Source: Gigaspora margarita (Eukaryota > Glomeromycota > Glomeromycetes > Diversisporales > Gigasporaceae). From it: 64,000 bases of DNA. The notes under the pieces were generated by a model. It made no database searches, had not been told where the DNA came from, and worked only from the letters and a program-made list of their open reading frames with translations. This document shows positions 10,721 to 22,635 of this stretch, one piece after another (position 1 is the first letter of the stretch; each line of letters starts with the position of its first letter). Both the position numbers and the translations under genes were made by a program. Where the stretch lies: positions 274,859-338,858 of the forward strand of contig WTPW01000090.1 of assembly GCA_009809945.1 (NCBI GenBank). The letters run 5' to 3'.

Positions 10721-12821
10721 AATAAGCAGATGTGTAAATTTTGAAATGATGCTGAAAAATATGTTGTCAAATCGAGCCAGATATGCTTGGAAATAGCAAC
10801 TGCATTGGATGGTATAACTATAAATTGGGAGACTAAAATGAATGGAGGGTTTTAGCTCTTATAGTTACGGGTAATGTTCAACAGATAATTAAACAATAAT
10901 CAGGTGAATTTCACAGCTAATTACTCAGATAGGTCCTTCCGGCCAACACTACTTACTTCCTATGTTAATTAAACACAAATCAAAATATGGGTTTTATTGA
11001 ACGAATTGAGAGACATTTTGTGCATAATGGTAAGTAGAACGACTTCGCTCTGTTATAAATATATTTCAGCATGACAAATTTGAACTAAGGCCAGAACAAT
11101 AAACAAACAATGAAAGCACATATAAGGAAAGAAATGAGACGAATGGAAACTGAATTTAAGTAAAAATAATTTGTAAGCCACGAGGAACCGTGACGACCGA
11201 TGCAATTGAAATTAGCTATTATTATGAAAATCTCAGGGGAGTGAAATGATTGGGTCACAATTATGGTTTGCTTCTCGCAATGGAATTGACTACACTTGGC
11301 GTGGGTGCTGGAGCTGTCTCATGACTTGCCTCTTTTATTAATCCTGACCAGCGTTAGTGATCACTATTGGTGGAATTTGATCTGTATTTGGCATTGTGGC
11401 ACAGCAGCGAGCTCCACTGACCTGGACCCCGCGATCTGTTTAGCTGTACTGTATTTTCAATAATTAGTAATGTCAAGATTATTATGTCGCCTACTTTATC
11501 TAGTTAAAACTGGATGAAGAAGCGCAATTTCAATATTTAAAAAAAAAATGTCAAAGTTTGAGACAAAGAGCAAAACTAAGTAATATGTTGTACAAAAATA
11601 TGTTACAAAATTTGAAAAAGTGAGAGAAAAAAGGCTAGTAGCTATGTAAAATGAATTTAATTAACATCAAATTATTAATAATGGTAAAATCGTGGTATCA
11701 CACCACTTTTTACGTGTTCCAAATATTAGTTAGTTGAACTGGGCGAATCTGTGCAATTACTAGTGCACAAGCAATTCTATTCAGAATTTTCGAAATGGCT
11801 TAAGTAATTCTTTAAAGAATTTTCGAGCGTACCTTTTTTTTTAAAAAAAGGCACGATCTGCATTATTTGAACCCGATTGAGTTTATATAGGATGCATAAA
11901 TTTTATCTATATATAAACTCCCTATAATCCTATCACTAAAATTAATATTAATGAGCTTTAAAGAATTTTGCTACGTAACAAACCTATCACATATCAATTC
12001 CCGGGTATAAATATGAAAAGATAAATTTTAATTGAGCAAGTTAGCAACACAAATAATAATTTTAAGAATATTGCAACTTAATATTCAGAAAATGTTCTAA
12101 GGATTAACAGCTAAGCCAGGGGTTTATCAATAGGTAATACTGTACATGATCGCAGTGATTACATATTTTAAATCCTTGTTAGGGTAAGATGCAGGATTTT
12201 GCACTTTTATTCCTATTTGCATTTACTACATTACTCATACAGCTAAATATACATACTCCTAAACAGTTACAAACTAAGGTTTTGTAGCCTAAGGAGATAC
12301 TTCCTAGTTCAAAAATAAAATACACAATATAAAAAAAGCAACAAGTAGATTGAGTACTACGAGCCATAGATGATAATAGTCAACACAAAATTAAATTTAT
12401 AATAAATTGTATTAATTTTATAAGTACAATTGCATTAAAGTATTAAAAAAAAAGAATAAGTTACACAATTTTGCCAACAAAATAAATTAATTTTCAACGG
12501 AAATTGTATATAAAACTTTATCTTTTTTTATTTTTTTTTTTAGTATTTAGAGATAGCCAATTTTATAAGTACTTATTATTACTTAACAATACATCCAATT
12601 TTTTTACGTAGTAATAAAAAAAAAAAAAGAAATTGATATTTAAAAATTAAAATTGATTGGCAGAATTAAATTTCCGAATTACGCCTTTAAAGTTTATTTG
12701 TGAATCACAAGAAGTGATAACCAGTCATAATAAGCAATAATTAATAATTATGTAAGAATAGGTAACAGTTAAAAATTGATATTATTTACATAAATTATTA
12801 CATTCCCCATCCTTATTTGTA
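10721..12821. other. Block B upstream of K3
   Basis: This block is present before each kelch gene. Landmarks are TAAGCAGATGTGTAAA, TGGGAGACTAAAATGAATGG, AACGAATTGAGAGACATTTTG, CAGCGTTAGTGATCAC, GGACCCCGCGATCTGTT, AAAGAATTTTCGAGCGTACC and ATGCAGGATTTTGCACTTTT. A minus-strand frame near 11060-11290 is open in some copies but shifted here, so I do not call it a gene. Confidence 0.65.
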
Positions 12822-12935
12822 TCACTTGCAGAAATAAGTATCAGTATATGCTTGAATGTTCTCCATCACAACATAAATACCCAATCGCTATGTGTAGTAA
12901 TCAGTGCTTAATATAACAATTCTTAGGATATCAAC
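12822..12935 (+). promoter_or_regulatory. Conserved proximal promoter of K3
   Basis: Family block with TATCACTTGCAGAAATAAG, the TATA-like core ACAACATAAATACCC at about 12869-12882, and AATCAGTGCTTAATATAACA, ending at the ATG. Confidence 0.6.
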
Positions 12936-14661
12936 ATGAAATTGTTATATTATATCCTTTTTTTTGCCATATTTGGCTCGAGATATCTTTTTGTTATTTG
13001 CCAAAATGTACCTAGTCCTCGGCGTCAACAGACTAGCACATTAGTTGGTGCTAGACTTTATTTCTTTGGTGGAGGCATTTCTCCAACATCTATTACTAAT
13101 GAAGTTTGGTATCTTGATTTATCGAGTTCATTTAAAATTTCTACGCCTCCATGGCATAGTAATGTTGCAATGCCAGTAAGATATAACCTTGGTTCATCTT
13201 GCCTTAGTCCTATTGATAGTTCTACAGTTTTTTTAATTGGAGGAAGAACATGGACGGTTACTACAGGAAATTATTCATATACATCATCAGTGTATAAATT
13301 TGATTCTAAGACTTCACAATGGACAACACCAACTATTAATAATTTTAATTCTAGCTTTGAAGCTCGTAATGAAATGCAAGCTGTCATTGATGATTATGGG
13401 AAAATTTTTGTTTTTGGTGGAAATGATTACATTAATCCAACAAGAACTCCTATTTCTAATGTTTATAATGATATGAATACACTTGATATCACCACTATGA
13501 CTTGGTCGACACAAGCTCAGTCTCAGTCTGCCCTTACTAACTACGCATATACTGCTACATTATTGCCAAATGGCCTTATTGTTTATATTGGCGGATATAG
13601 CGGTTCAAACACAAGTACAAGTAATACTAATATGGCTCAGGTATCGTATAATTATATTATTAATTTTATGAAATTTATAATTTTCAAATATTTATTTTAA
13701 AGTTTTACTTTTGATTAATATTAAAATACAGATTCAAGTATTTGACACAAAACTTTACGCCTGGTCTACTAAAGTAATGTATAGAATTGATATTATTTCT
13801 GATAATAATTATTCCTAATTTTTATGCAAATATATGTTCTTATTTAGCCTGCTAGTGGTTCTATTATTGCATCTCGACGTCATCAATCTGCTGTTTTAAG
13901 TACGTATGCTATAAATAATAGCATTATATTATCAGTTAAATTTTGATTTATGCCTGATTTTTACTAATTATTATTTTTAGCCCAGGATGGAAATATTATC
14001 ATATATGGAGGTTCGACACATGATAGTTCTGGCAACATTGCCTATGTGTTCTCTGATATTGCAGTATTAAATACAAATTCCTGGGTATGGTCTGTTCCAA
14101 GTGTTTCAGGGATAAGTGCACCACCACTCATGCAGCATTCAGCTGTATTATACAAAAATTATATGATACTTGCATTCGGTAATTAACTTTAATTGACATG
14201 TTTATTTGTCTAAAAAAATCTAATAATATTTTACACATTTAGGCGCAACCTCAGCATCAATTTTATACACAAATAATATTTATATTCTTGACATACAAAA
14301 CTACACCTGGGTTACAACATTTAATATACCTACAACAACAAAACCAGCTAAACAAACACAAAGTAACGGTAATTCCTCAGCAGATCAAGCAAATAATAGT
14401 TCTTCAAATTTATATATTGGAATTGGTATTGGTATTGGTGTAGTTATTTTAGCTATAGTTTTATTTGTTATTGGATTTTTTATTTATAAAAATCGACATA
14501 AACAAGAAATTATTGCGACACCGGGTACATCCAAAGATGATCATATACGCGAAACACATATTTCTACGATTTATACACCTGGAATGCCACCGCCTGCAAA
14601 ATATGAACTAACTCCTACGTATGGAGTTCCATTGCCTGGCAACAATTATCATAGTTCATAG
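12936..14661 (+). CDS. K3: intact kelch-propeller membrane protein
   Basis: The best reference copy of the family. Exons are 12936-13640, 13732-13773, 13848-13899, 13981-14178 and 14243-14661; introns of 64-91 bases all begin GT and end AG, often with a CTAAT-like branch site. The product has 471 residues: signal peptide (MKLLYYILFFAIFGSRYLF, cleavage likely before NVPSPR), six kelch blades (LYFFGGG, VFLIGGRTW, IFVFGGND, LIVYIGG, IIIYGGS, ILAFG), a linker rich in Thr, Asn and Ser at about 357-388, a membrane helix at about 389-414 with repeated GIG, RHKQ stop-transfer residues, and a tail with HIRETHIST, YTPGMPPPAKY and YGVPLPGNNYHSS. This is a type I surface-protein plan. Extracellular binding or sensing is the likely role, by inference; no catalytic residues are recognised. 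Two tyrosine/proline motifs in the tail could be docking sites. Confidence 0.92.
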
Positions 14662-16346
14662 ATTACAAGTTCTTACTTTATTTTAAATAATAATTATGAG
14701 AAACCTAATTTCTATTTCTAATTTGCTGAATTAAGGGGAGCAAAGTGAATCTTTTAAGCTTAATTTTAATGAATTTCAGGAATTGGTTCAACTGACCCTA
14801 ATTTAAGTATCAAGAGTTTGTAGAATTTTTTTCTTTTGTTTAAGAAATTACAATATTAATATAAAATGCACGGTAGAAAGTAGGAATTGTTTTTTTTAAA
14901 GACATTAAAGTCTTAAAATTTTAAAGACAATTCCAACTTTAAGGAGTGCAAAATGTCTACAAGAGAGGTTTCTTGAGTAAAATTAAACATCTATTGTTCA
15001 CTATAGTAATTAGAGAAAATAATGTTGACAATTAAAATTTAACACAAGATTTCTCCATAAATATGCAGTGTCATTTTAGATAAAAATAAAATCAATCTAC
15101 TCAACTTTAGTAAGCTTGAGATCTAGTTAGTTTATAAATCACATTATGAGGCATATAATTTACTATGCCCCGTAATACGATTTCAAGGCAAAGATCTCAT
15201 ATCATTGATATTCCTTTGCTAATTGATGATAATTTTGTACCTTAGCTTTCGGAAAGTTCGTTTAATATGGTAGAAGGAAATGTTGTTCGTTATCTATAAA
15301 ATATTTGAAGAATTGGAATGTTGTGTTTCATACGTTTCCTTATTTTAAATTGGTCTTTAAAAAAAAGTTCCTTGGAGTAATGGGATAAATGTACTCCTTT
15401 CTTCTTCTCTAAAAGATAAAATTAATGTGTAAATTTTAGCATTACAATTTTATTCCAAAAAGAAAATATCTCATCCGTCATTTTTGTAATATATATGTTT
15501 GAAATTGAAATTGAAATCGAAAAGATGATGTTGTTATGGCTATAGATTCGTATCAACTAAAAAAAATGCGTTATGACATCAATTGATAATGAATAAAAGC
15601 TCCATTTTAATCTGGTTTTTTTTTTAAATTAACTTTCTATCTAACTTACGAATATACTTCAATATTTCTTTTTTTTTCATCTGAATTTTCACCGGACAGT
15701 TAATTAATAATTATTGATCGTCAAAGATTGAAAATGAATGATCGTAGCAAAAGTTTGATAATAATTTTTATATTCAATTGAAGTCTTATGACAGAATCAA
15801 TCACTAATAACCTTAGAATGACTAATGCTGTAAATCATATTTACTATTATAATCCAATACTGTAAGGTTAAAGATTGGTAAAGAATTTAATTATTATATC
15901 ACTTTCAAAAAACCAGGTTTCAACTCGAATTGTGGTCAAAAAGCCTTAAGATTCATTCATTCTTTCAATAAATCCAGTAAATAATTTTTGTTCATAATAA
16001 TGATATTAATATATCATACTCATATTCATGTTAATGTTTCTTTCATATTCATATTTATTCATATTGATTGTTTGTATTGCTTTTATAAAAAAAAAGGCTT
16101 CATTCATCTTTTTATTGGTTTTTTTTTTTCGCAAAATTTACAAATGTATATAATGAATGCCTTTTTGATTTTTCTTTCGCTAAATTTACAAATGTATATA
16201 ATGAATGCCTTTTGGATTTTTCTTTCCGGATTTCTTACCGTACAAATGAATTAATAATAAGGTCATAAAGAAAGATCGCAGCGAAAGAACTAGTCAATCA
16301 TTCTAAATTTAAATTATAATCATGTGATATGAGGTAAGAACGATAT
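14662..16346. other. 3' flank of K3
   Basis: Matches the K2, K4 and K6 flanks and has empty sites for the Mutator-like element (ATTCGTATCAACT near 15548) and for the 150-bp hAT MITE. Two copies of the CTAAATTTACAAATGTATATAATGAATGCC-type repeat lie at about 16130-16215. Homology to the units stops near 16334. No gene. Confidence 0.65.
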
Positions 16347-17770
16347 TGTCACGAGCAAAATGTAATGCCGATCACAAATTTATACTGCGCCACATTTCAT
16401 ATGACGCATAATGCATACAATTAATCGTATCATGCATTCTCTCATTGAACGGGGCTCGGCTTACGGCGAAATGATTTAGAAACAATACAATCTATCGGAT
16501 GGTATGATATCGTCGTAGATAGGACATCGCATGATTTTAGTCTCGTAGTTTCCATAATATTCTATAATGTTAGATTAGTGATTCCCATAATATTTGTAAA
16601 GTATAAAAAGGATAGTTTTATCTCTTATGAATAATCTTCGGATTATCATAGAATTGAATCCCATATAGGGCTGTTAAGTGGTCCGACTCAAGCCGATGGA
16701 CCGCCGGTCCGTCCTAGGACCGGGCCGGTCCTGTCTTTTTTGGGGCGGACCGAAAAGACCGTCGGTCCTAATAACAGTTATTATTAAATCATTGTTATAG
16801 ATAAATTATAGATAAAATCGTAATCTGATTCTGCGATTTTTGCAATATTTAACATGTACACAATAAATAAAATATCTAACTATAGTTGTGAGGAAACTTT
16901 TTATTGAGTTGACAAGTCATAGCGATAGGTTAAGCAAATAACTGGTCTAAATTTGGAAAACCTGAATTTCTTATTGCGTAAATCAGGTGTAGGGCTGTTA
17001 ATCAGTTCGAATAAAACCGCCAGTCCTGCAGTCTAACTTAGGACCGGGACATTCTAGTCTTTATAGAGAGGACCAAAAAGACTATTGGTACTAATATAGT
17101 TAATATTAAATTATTGTAACGAACATATATAGCCTAATTTTTTGACTTATTATTCGGATTATTAGCACAATTACAAATATACAATATATGTAAAGTTGAT
17201 TTTTAGAGACTTAGACAACGATAATAAATTTAAAAATTTAAATCTTATTTTTTTTAACAAGAATTAGATATACAAACCGAATGTTTTTGGCCAAAATGAT
17301 TGTCTAGATTTACTTCAGAACAAGGTTCAAAATTCATGCATTGTCATCACTAATAATAATAGATAGGTTTTAATATTGGTTAGAGGTAGCTTTAATGCAA
17401 TTAAACGAGTAATAAACTAATAATTTAATGGAGTCTATAATAATAACGTGTAATAATACATAATAATTAACATGTTGGTGTAATTTATGTGGCATTTAAT
17501 TAATTTAATAATCGGTCCGTCCAGTCTTGTACTGATCGGTCCTAATCGGTCCTGGACCGCAGTCCGGTCCAACTTTTTAAAAGACCGCCGGTCTTTGGAC
17601 CAAGACGGACCGGACGGACCGATTAACAACCCTAATCCCATATATAAAGAAAATAAATTCACACTTTATTACAAAATCGGATTAAATCACCAAGTCACGC
17701 CTCTGGCGAACTGCCTTTTTACGAAATTGCATCGAATAAGATATAATATCGTCCGATTCCGACCGTAACA
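16347..17770 (+). mobile_element. Candidate solo LTR, split by a hAT element
   Basis: It starts TGTCACGA and ends CCGTAACA, so the ends are inverted (TGTYACGG), and ATAT flanks it at 16343-16346 and 17771-17774. Without the nested element at 16666-17634 it is about 450 bp. A GTATAAAAAGGATAG box near 16601 and an AATAAA near 17652 suit a promoter and poly(A) signal in plus orientation. No retrotransposon coding sequence is nearby. The 4-bp duplication is short, so this is tentative. Confidence 0.45.
16666..17634. mobile_element. hAT-like element, 969 bp, with GGTCCG-rich ends
   Basis: The ends are TAGGGCTGTTAAGTGGTCCG and the inverse of TAGGGTTGTTAATCGGTCCG. ATCCCATA is duplicated at 16658-16665 and 17635-17642. 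Subterminal GGTCCG/CGGACC motifs are dense at both ends. An internal second left-like end (GTAGGGCTGTTAATCAG, about 16988) suggests a nested or rearranged relative. No transposase frame is seen. Confidence 0.85.
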
Positions 17771-18421
17771 ATATAAATCCGATTTTTTATTTGGCATTTT
17801 TGGATTACAGCTGTTTTCATAAAGTTTGGAAAACTGAAGAATTTTTGAATTGGAATTTATAAATTATGGTCTTGGACAATTTTCTTCATTGTTCCAAAAT
17901 TTACGAAAACAGATGTAATTTTTGATTCTAAGGGTTTTTAATTTAGTTTAGTCGCAGTATTATTTATTTCCTAAATTTTATATTTGGTCTTTTATTTTAT
18001 AAATAATGATAATAATGGATACAATATTAATGTTTTAATTCAATCATAGTTTAATTATATTAATAGCTCAACGCAAGAAATATTTTTTATCTTTATTTTT
18101 ATTTGATTTCGATGCTAAATCTAAAACTTTTACAGCCATTATCATTATTCCTGGGACATTTAAAAAATCGTTGATAACTAAATTGATAAGTTTGTCAGCC
18201 GAAGTCATAACTTATTTATTCCGACTTAAAAACTTATAAATTCGATAATAGAAAATTTTCTACAGCTGTAAAATAGATAAATGTTTCCAATAAGGCTCGT
18301 CCGGCCCGGTCGACCTGGCCGACAGTTTTTTGTCAGCCGGGTCGACCCAGGGTTTTAGTGTCGACCCATATCACTAAATATAACCCTTATTCCCGTGCCG
18401 GAGGCACGGGTGATATGCTAG
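17771..18421 (+). mobile_element. Insertion ending in a Helitron-like 3' terminus
   Basis: At 18392-18410 CCCGTGCC, GGA and GGCACGGG form a hairpin, followed by seven bases, CTAG at 18418-18421, and then T of the unit sequence (TGCTATGTAATAAGCAG). In other units the site reads TTA/TGCTAT, which is an A/T target. Hairpin, short spacer, CTRR end and host T are the marks of a Helitron 3' end. The 5' end is not found; it may be lost or lie beyond the LTR candidate. A GTCGACC-rich inverted pair lies at about 18300-18355. Confidence 0.55.
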
Positions 18422-20857
18422 TGCTATGTAATAAGCAGATGTGTAAAGTTTGAAATGAGGCTGAGAAATATTGTCAAATCACACCAGATATGCTCGGTGA
18501 AAACTATAAATTGGGAGACTAAAAATGAATGGGGGATTTAGTTCCTATAGTTACAGGTAATATTCAACGGACAATTAAACAATAATCAGGCGAATTTCAC
18601 AGTTAATTATTCAGATAGGTCCCCCAGCCAACACTGCCCACTTCCAATGCAAAAAAACCCCATCGAAATCTGGGTTTATTGAACGAATTGAGAGACATTT
18701 TGTGCATAATGGTAAGTAGAACGATTTCTCTCTTTTATACACGTATTTCTGCATGATAAATTGGAACTAAGGCCACAACAATAAAACAATGATGAAAGCA
18801 CATATAAGAAAAGAAATGAAACGATTGGGAACTGAATATAACAATATTTAAGTAAAAATAATTTGGTAGGTCAAGGAGTGAAAGGATTAGATCACAGTTA
18901 TGGGTTGTTTCTCGCAACTGAATTGACTACACTTGGGTGCTGGAGCTATCTCGTGACTTGCATCTTTTATTAATCCTTACCAGCGTTAGTGATTACTGTT
19001 TGTGGAATTTGATTTTACATCACGCTCATATTTGGCATTGTGGCACAACAGCGATCTCCACATTCACAACCCGCCACTGACTTGGATCCCGCAATCTGTT
19101 AGCTGTACTATATACACAAGTAGCGTATGTACGTCAACTTGAAAGAATTTTAAATAATTAGTAATGGCATGATTATTATGTTTCCTACTATATCTAATTT
19201 AAACTAGATGATGAAGTGCAATTTCTAGTATTTGATAAAAAAAAAAAAAAAAAANTTCGGCCAACACTGCTTTCTTCCTATATTAATTAAACTTAAATCA
19301 AAATCTTGATTTATTGAACGAATTGAGAGACATTTTGTGCATAATGTTAAGTAGAACGACTTCGCTCTGTTATTAACATATTTCAGCATGACAAATTTGA
19401 ACTAAGGCCAGAACAATAGACAAATAATGAAAGCACATATAAGGAAAGAAATGAGACGAATGGAATCTGAAATTAAATAAAAATAATTCGGTAGGCCATG
19501 AGGAACCGTGACGACCGGTGCAATAGAAATTAGATATTATTATGAAAATCTCAGGGAGTGAAAGGATTTGGTCACAATTATGGTTTGCTTCTCGCAACGG
19601 AATTGACTTCACTTGGCGTGGGTGCTGGAGCTGTCTCATGACTTGCCTCTTTTATTAATCCTGACCAGCGTTAGTGATCACTGTTTGTAGAATTTGATCT
19701 GTATTTGGCATTGTGGCACAGCAGCGAGCTCCACTGACCTGGACCCCGCGATCTGTTAGCTGTACTGTATTTTCAATAATTAGTAATGTCAAGATTATTA
19801 TGTCGCCTACTTTATCTAGTTAAAACTGGATGAAGAAGCGCAATTTCAATATTTAAAAAAAAAAAAAAAACTTTCAAAGTTTGAGACAAAGAGAAAACTA
19901 AGTAATATGTTGTACAAAAATATGTTACAATATAAATAAAATTTGAAAAAGTGAGAGAAAAAAGGCTAGTAGCTATGTAAAATGAATTTAATTAACATCA
20001 AATTATTAATAATGGTAAACTCATGTTATCACACCACTTTTTACGTGTTCCAAATATTAGTTAGTTGAACTGGGAATCTGTGCAATTACTAGTGCACAAG
20101 CAATTCTATTCAGAATTTTCGAAATGGCTTAAGAAATTCTTTAAAGAATTTTCGAGCGTACCTTTTTTTCAAAAAAAAAGGCACGATCTGCATTATTGAA
20201 CCCGATTGTATTCATATAGGATGCATAAATTTTATCTATATATAAACTCCCTATAATCCTATCACTAAAATTAATATTAACGAGCTTTAAAGAATTTTGC
20301 TACGTAACAAACCTATCACATATCAATTCCCGGGTATATATATGAAAAGATAAATTTTAATTGAGCAAGTTAGCAACACAAATAATAGTTTTAAGAATAT
20401 TGCAACTTAATATTCAGAAAATGTTCTAAGGATTAACAGCTAAGCCAGGGGTTTATCAATAGGTAGTACTGTACATGATCACAGTGATTACATATTTCTA
20501 AACCCTTGTTAAGGTAAGATGCAGGATTTTGCGCTTTTATTCCTATTTGCATTTCCTACATTACTCATACAGCTAAATATACATACTCCTAAACAGTTAC
20601 TAAATTAAGATTCTGTAACCTAAGGAGAATATTTCCTAGTTCAAAATAAAAAAAAAAAAAAAAAAAAAAGATACTTAAAAATTAAAATTGATTGGCAGAA
20701 TTAAATTTCCGAATTACGCCTTTCAAGTTTATTTGTGAACCACAAGAAGTGATAACCAGTCATAATAAGCAATTATTAATAACAATATGCAAGAATAGGT
20801 AACGGTTAAAAATTGATATTGTTTACATAAATTATTAAATTCCCCATACTTATTTGT
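18422..20857. other. Block B present almost twice before K4
   Basis: The block runs from 18422 to an A-run ending in N at 19255, then starts again inside the block (TTCGGCCAACACTGC) and runs on to the K4 promoter. The second copy is closer to the K3 upstream block than the first. This is either a true partial duplication or an assembly join at the N. A poly-A run at about 20648-20667 replaces several hundred bases found in the K3 block. No gene. Confidence 0.65.
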
Positions 20858-20977
20858 ATCACTTGCAGAAATAAGTATCAGTATATGCTCGAATTTTCTC
20901 CATCACAACATAAATACTCAATCGCTATGTGTAGTAATCAGTGCTTAATATAACAATTCTTAGGATATCAACATAAA
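20858..20977 (+). promoter_or_regulatory. Conserved proximal promoter of K4
   Basis: Same block as K3, core ACAACATAAATACTC at about 20905-20919. The expected ATG is missing at its end: the sequence reads AACATAAATTG where K3 has AACATGAAATTG. Confidence 0.5.
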
Positions 20978-22635
20978 TTGTTATATTATACCTTTTTTTT
21001 TGTTATATTTAGCTCGAGGGTTTTTTTTATCATTTGCCAAAATGTACCTCGTCCTCGACGTCAACCGACTAGCACATTAGTCGGTACTAGACTTTATTTC
21101 TTTGGTGGAAGCATTGACACAATTGCATCTAATGAAGTTTGGTATCTTGATTTATCGAGTTCATTTAATATTTCTACACCTCCGTGGCATAGTGATGTTG
21201 CAATGCCAGTAAGATATAACTTTGGTACATCTTGCCTTAGTCCTATTGATAATTCTACAGTTTTTTTAGTCGGAGGAAGAACATGGATGGTTACTTCAAG
21301 AGTTTTTTCATACACATCATCAGTGTATAAATTTGATTCTAAGGTCTCGCAATGGACAACACCTACTATTAATAATTTTAATTCTAGTTTTACATCTCGT
21401 AGTGACATACAAGCTGTTATAGACAATTATGGGAAGATTTTTATTTTTGGTGGATCTGATTACATTAGTTCAACAATAACTCCTATTTATAATTATTATA
21501 ATGATATGAATATACTTGATATTACCACTATGACTTGGTCAACACAAACTCAGTCTCAGTCTGTCCTTATCTACTACGCATACACTGCTACATTAATTTC
21601 AAATGGTCTTATTGTTTATATTGGTGGGTGTAGCGGTTCAAATACAAATGTAAGTTATACTAATATGGTTCAGGTATGGTATAATTATATTATAAATTTT
21701 ATAAATTTAATAATTTTCAAATATTTATTTTAAAGTTTTACTTTTGATTAATATTAAAACACAGATTCAAGTAATCGACACAAAAGTTTACACATGGTCT
21801 ACTAAAGTAAAGTATACAATTGATATTATTTCTGATAATAATTATATCTAATTTTTTTTGCAAATATTTGTTCTTATTTAGCCTGCTAGTGGTTCTACTA
21901 TTGCCTCTCGAGAAGCACATTCTGCTGTTTTAAGTACGTATGTCATGCATAATTACATTGTATTAACAGACAGTTTAATTTTGATTTGATATTTGATTTT
22001 ACTAATTGTTGTTGTTTTAGCTCAGGATGGAAATATTATCGTATATGGAGGCTCAATATTCAATAATTCTGGCAGTATTGCCTATGTGTTTTCTGATATT
22101 GCAGTATTAAATACAAATTCCTGGGTATGGTCTGTTCCAAGTGTTTCCGGAACAAGTGCACCACCACTCACAGAGCATTCTGCTGCATTATACAAAAATT
22201 ATATGATACTTGCATTCGGTAATTAACTTTAATTGACAGGTTTATTTGTCTAAAAAAATGTACTAATATTTTACACATTTAGGCTCAACCTCAGCATCAA
22301 TTTTATACACAAATAATATTTATATTCTTGACATACAAAACTACACCTGGGTAACAACATTTAATAAACCTACAACAACCAACCCAGATAATTCCTCAAC
22401 AGATCAAGCAAATAATAATTCTTCAAATTTATATATTGGAATTGGCATTGGTATTGGTGTAGTTATTTTAGCTGTAGTTTTATTTGTTATTGGATTTTTT
22501 ATTTATAAAAATCGACATAAGCAAGAAATTATTGCGACGCCGGGTACTGTACATCCAAAGATGATCATATACGTGAAACACATATTTCTACAATTTATAC
22601 ACCTGGAATGCCTCCGCCTGCAAAATATGAACTAA
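20978..22635 (+). pseudogene. K4: kelch membrane protein without start codon, tail frameshifted
   Basis: Exons by homology: 20978-21673, 21765-21806, 21882-21933, 22021-22218 and 22283-22635, all with normal splice borders and an open frame through six blades and the membrane helix. Two bases of the ATGAAA start are missing, leaving ATAAATTG. The frame upstream is stopped by TAA at 20951 and holds no ATG; the next in-frame Met is about 75 codons in, after the signal peptide. A five-base insertion (GGTAC/TGTAC/ATCC near 22545) shifts the cytoplasmic tail, which then ends at TAA 22633-22635 instead of the family stop at 22683-22685. The propeller itself has no lesion, so loss is recent or the start has been misread. 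Confidence 0.8.

Noticed and set aside
19373-19639. Minus-strand frame of 88 residues, with similar frames at 18735-18917, 43961-44143 and 63208-63426
   Set aside because: The similarity comes from the duplicated DNA of block B. The frame is shifted or stopped in other copies (for example an extra C near 11237), so there is no sign of protein-level constraint.
21094-21426. Antisense frame of 110 residues inside K4
   Set aside because: Shadow of the kelch exon; the same strand is stopped in other copies.
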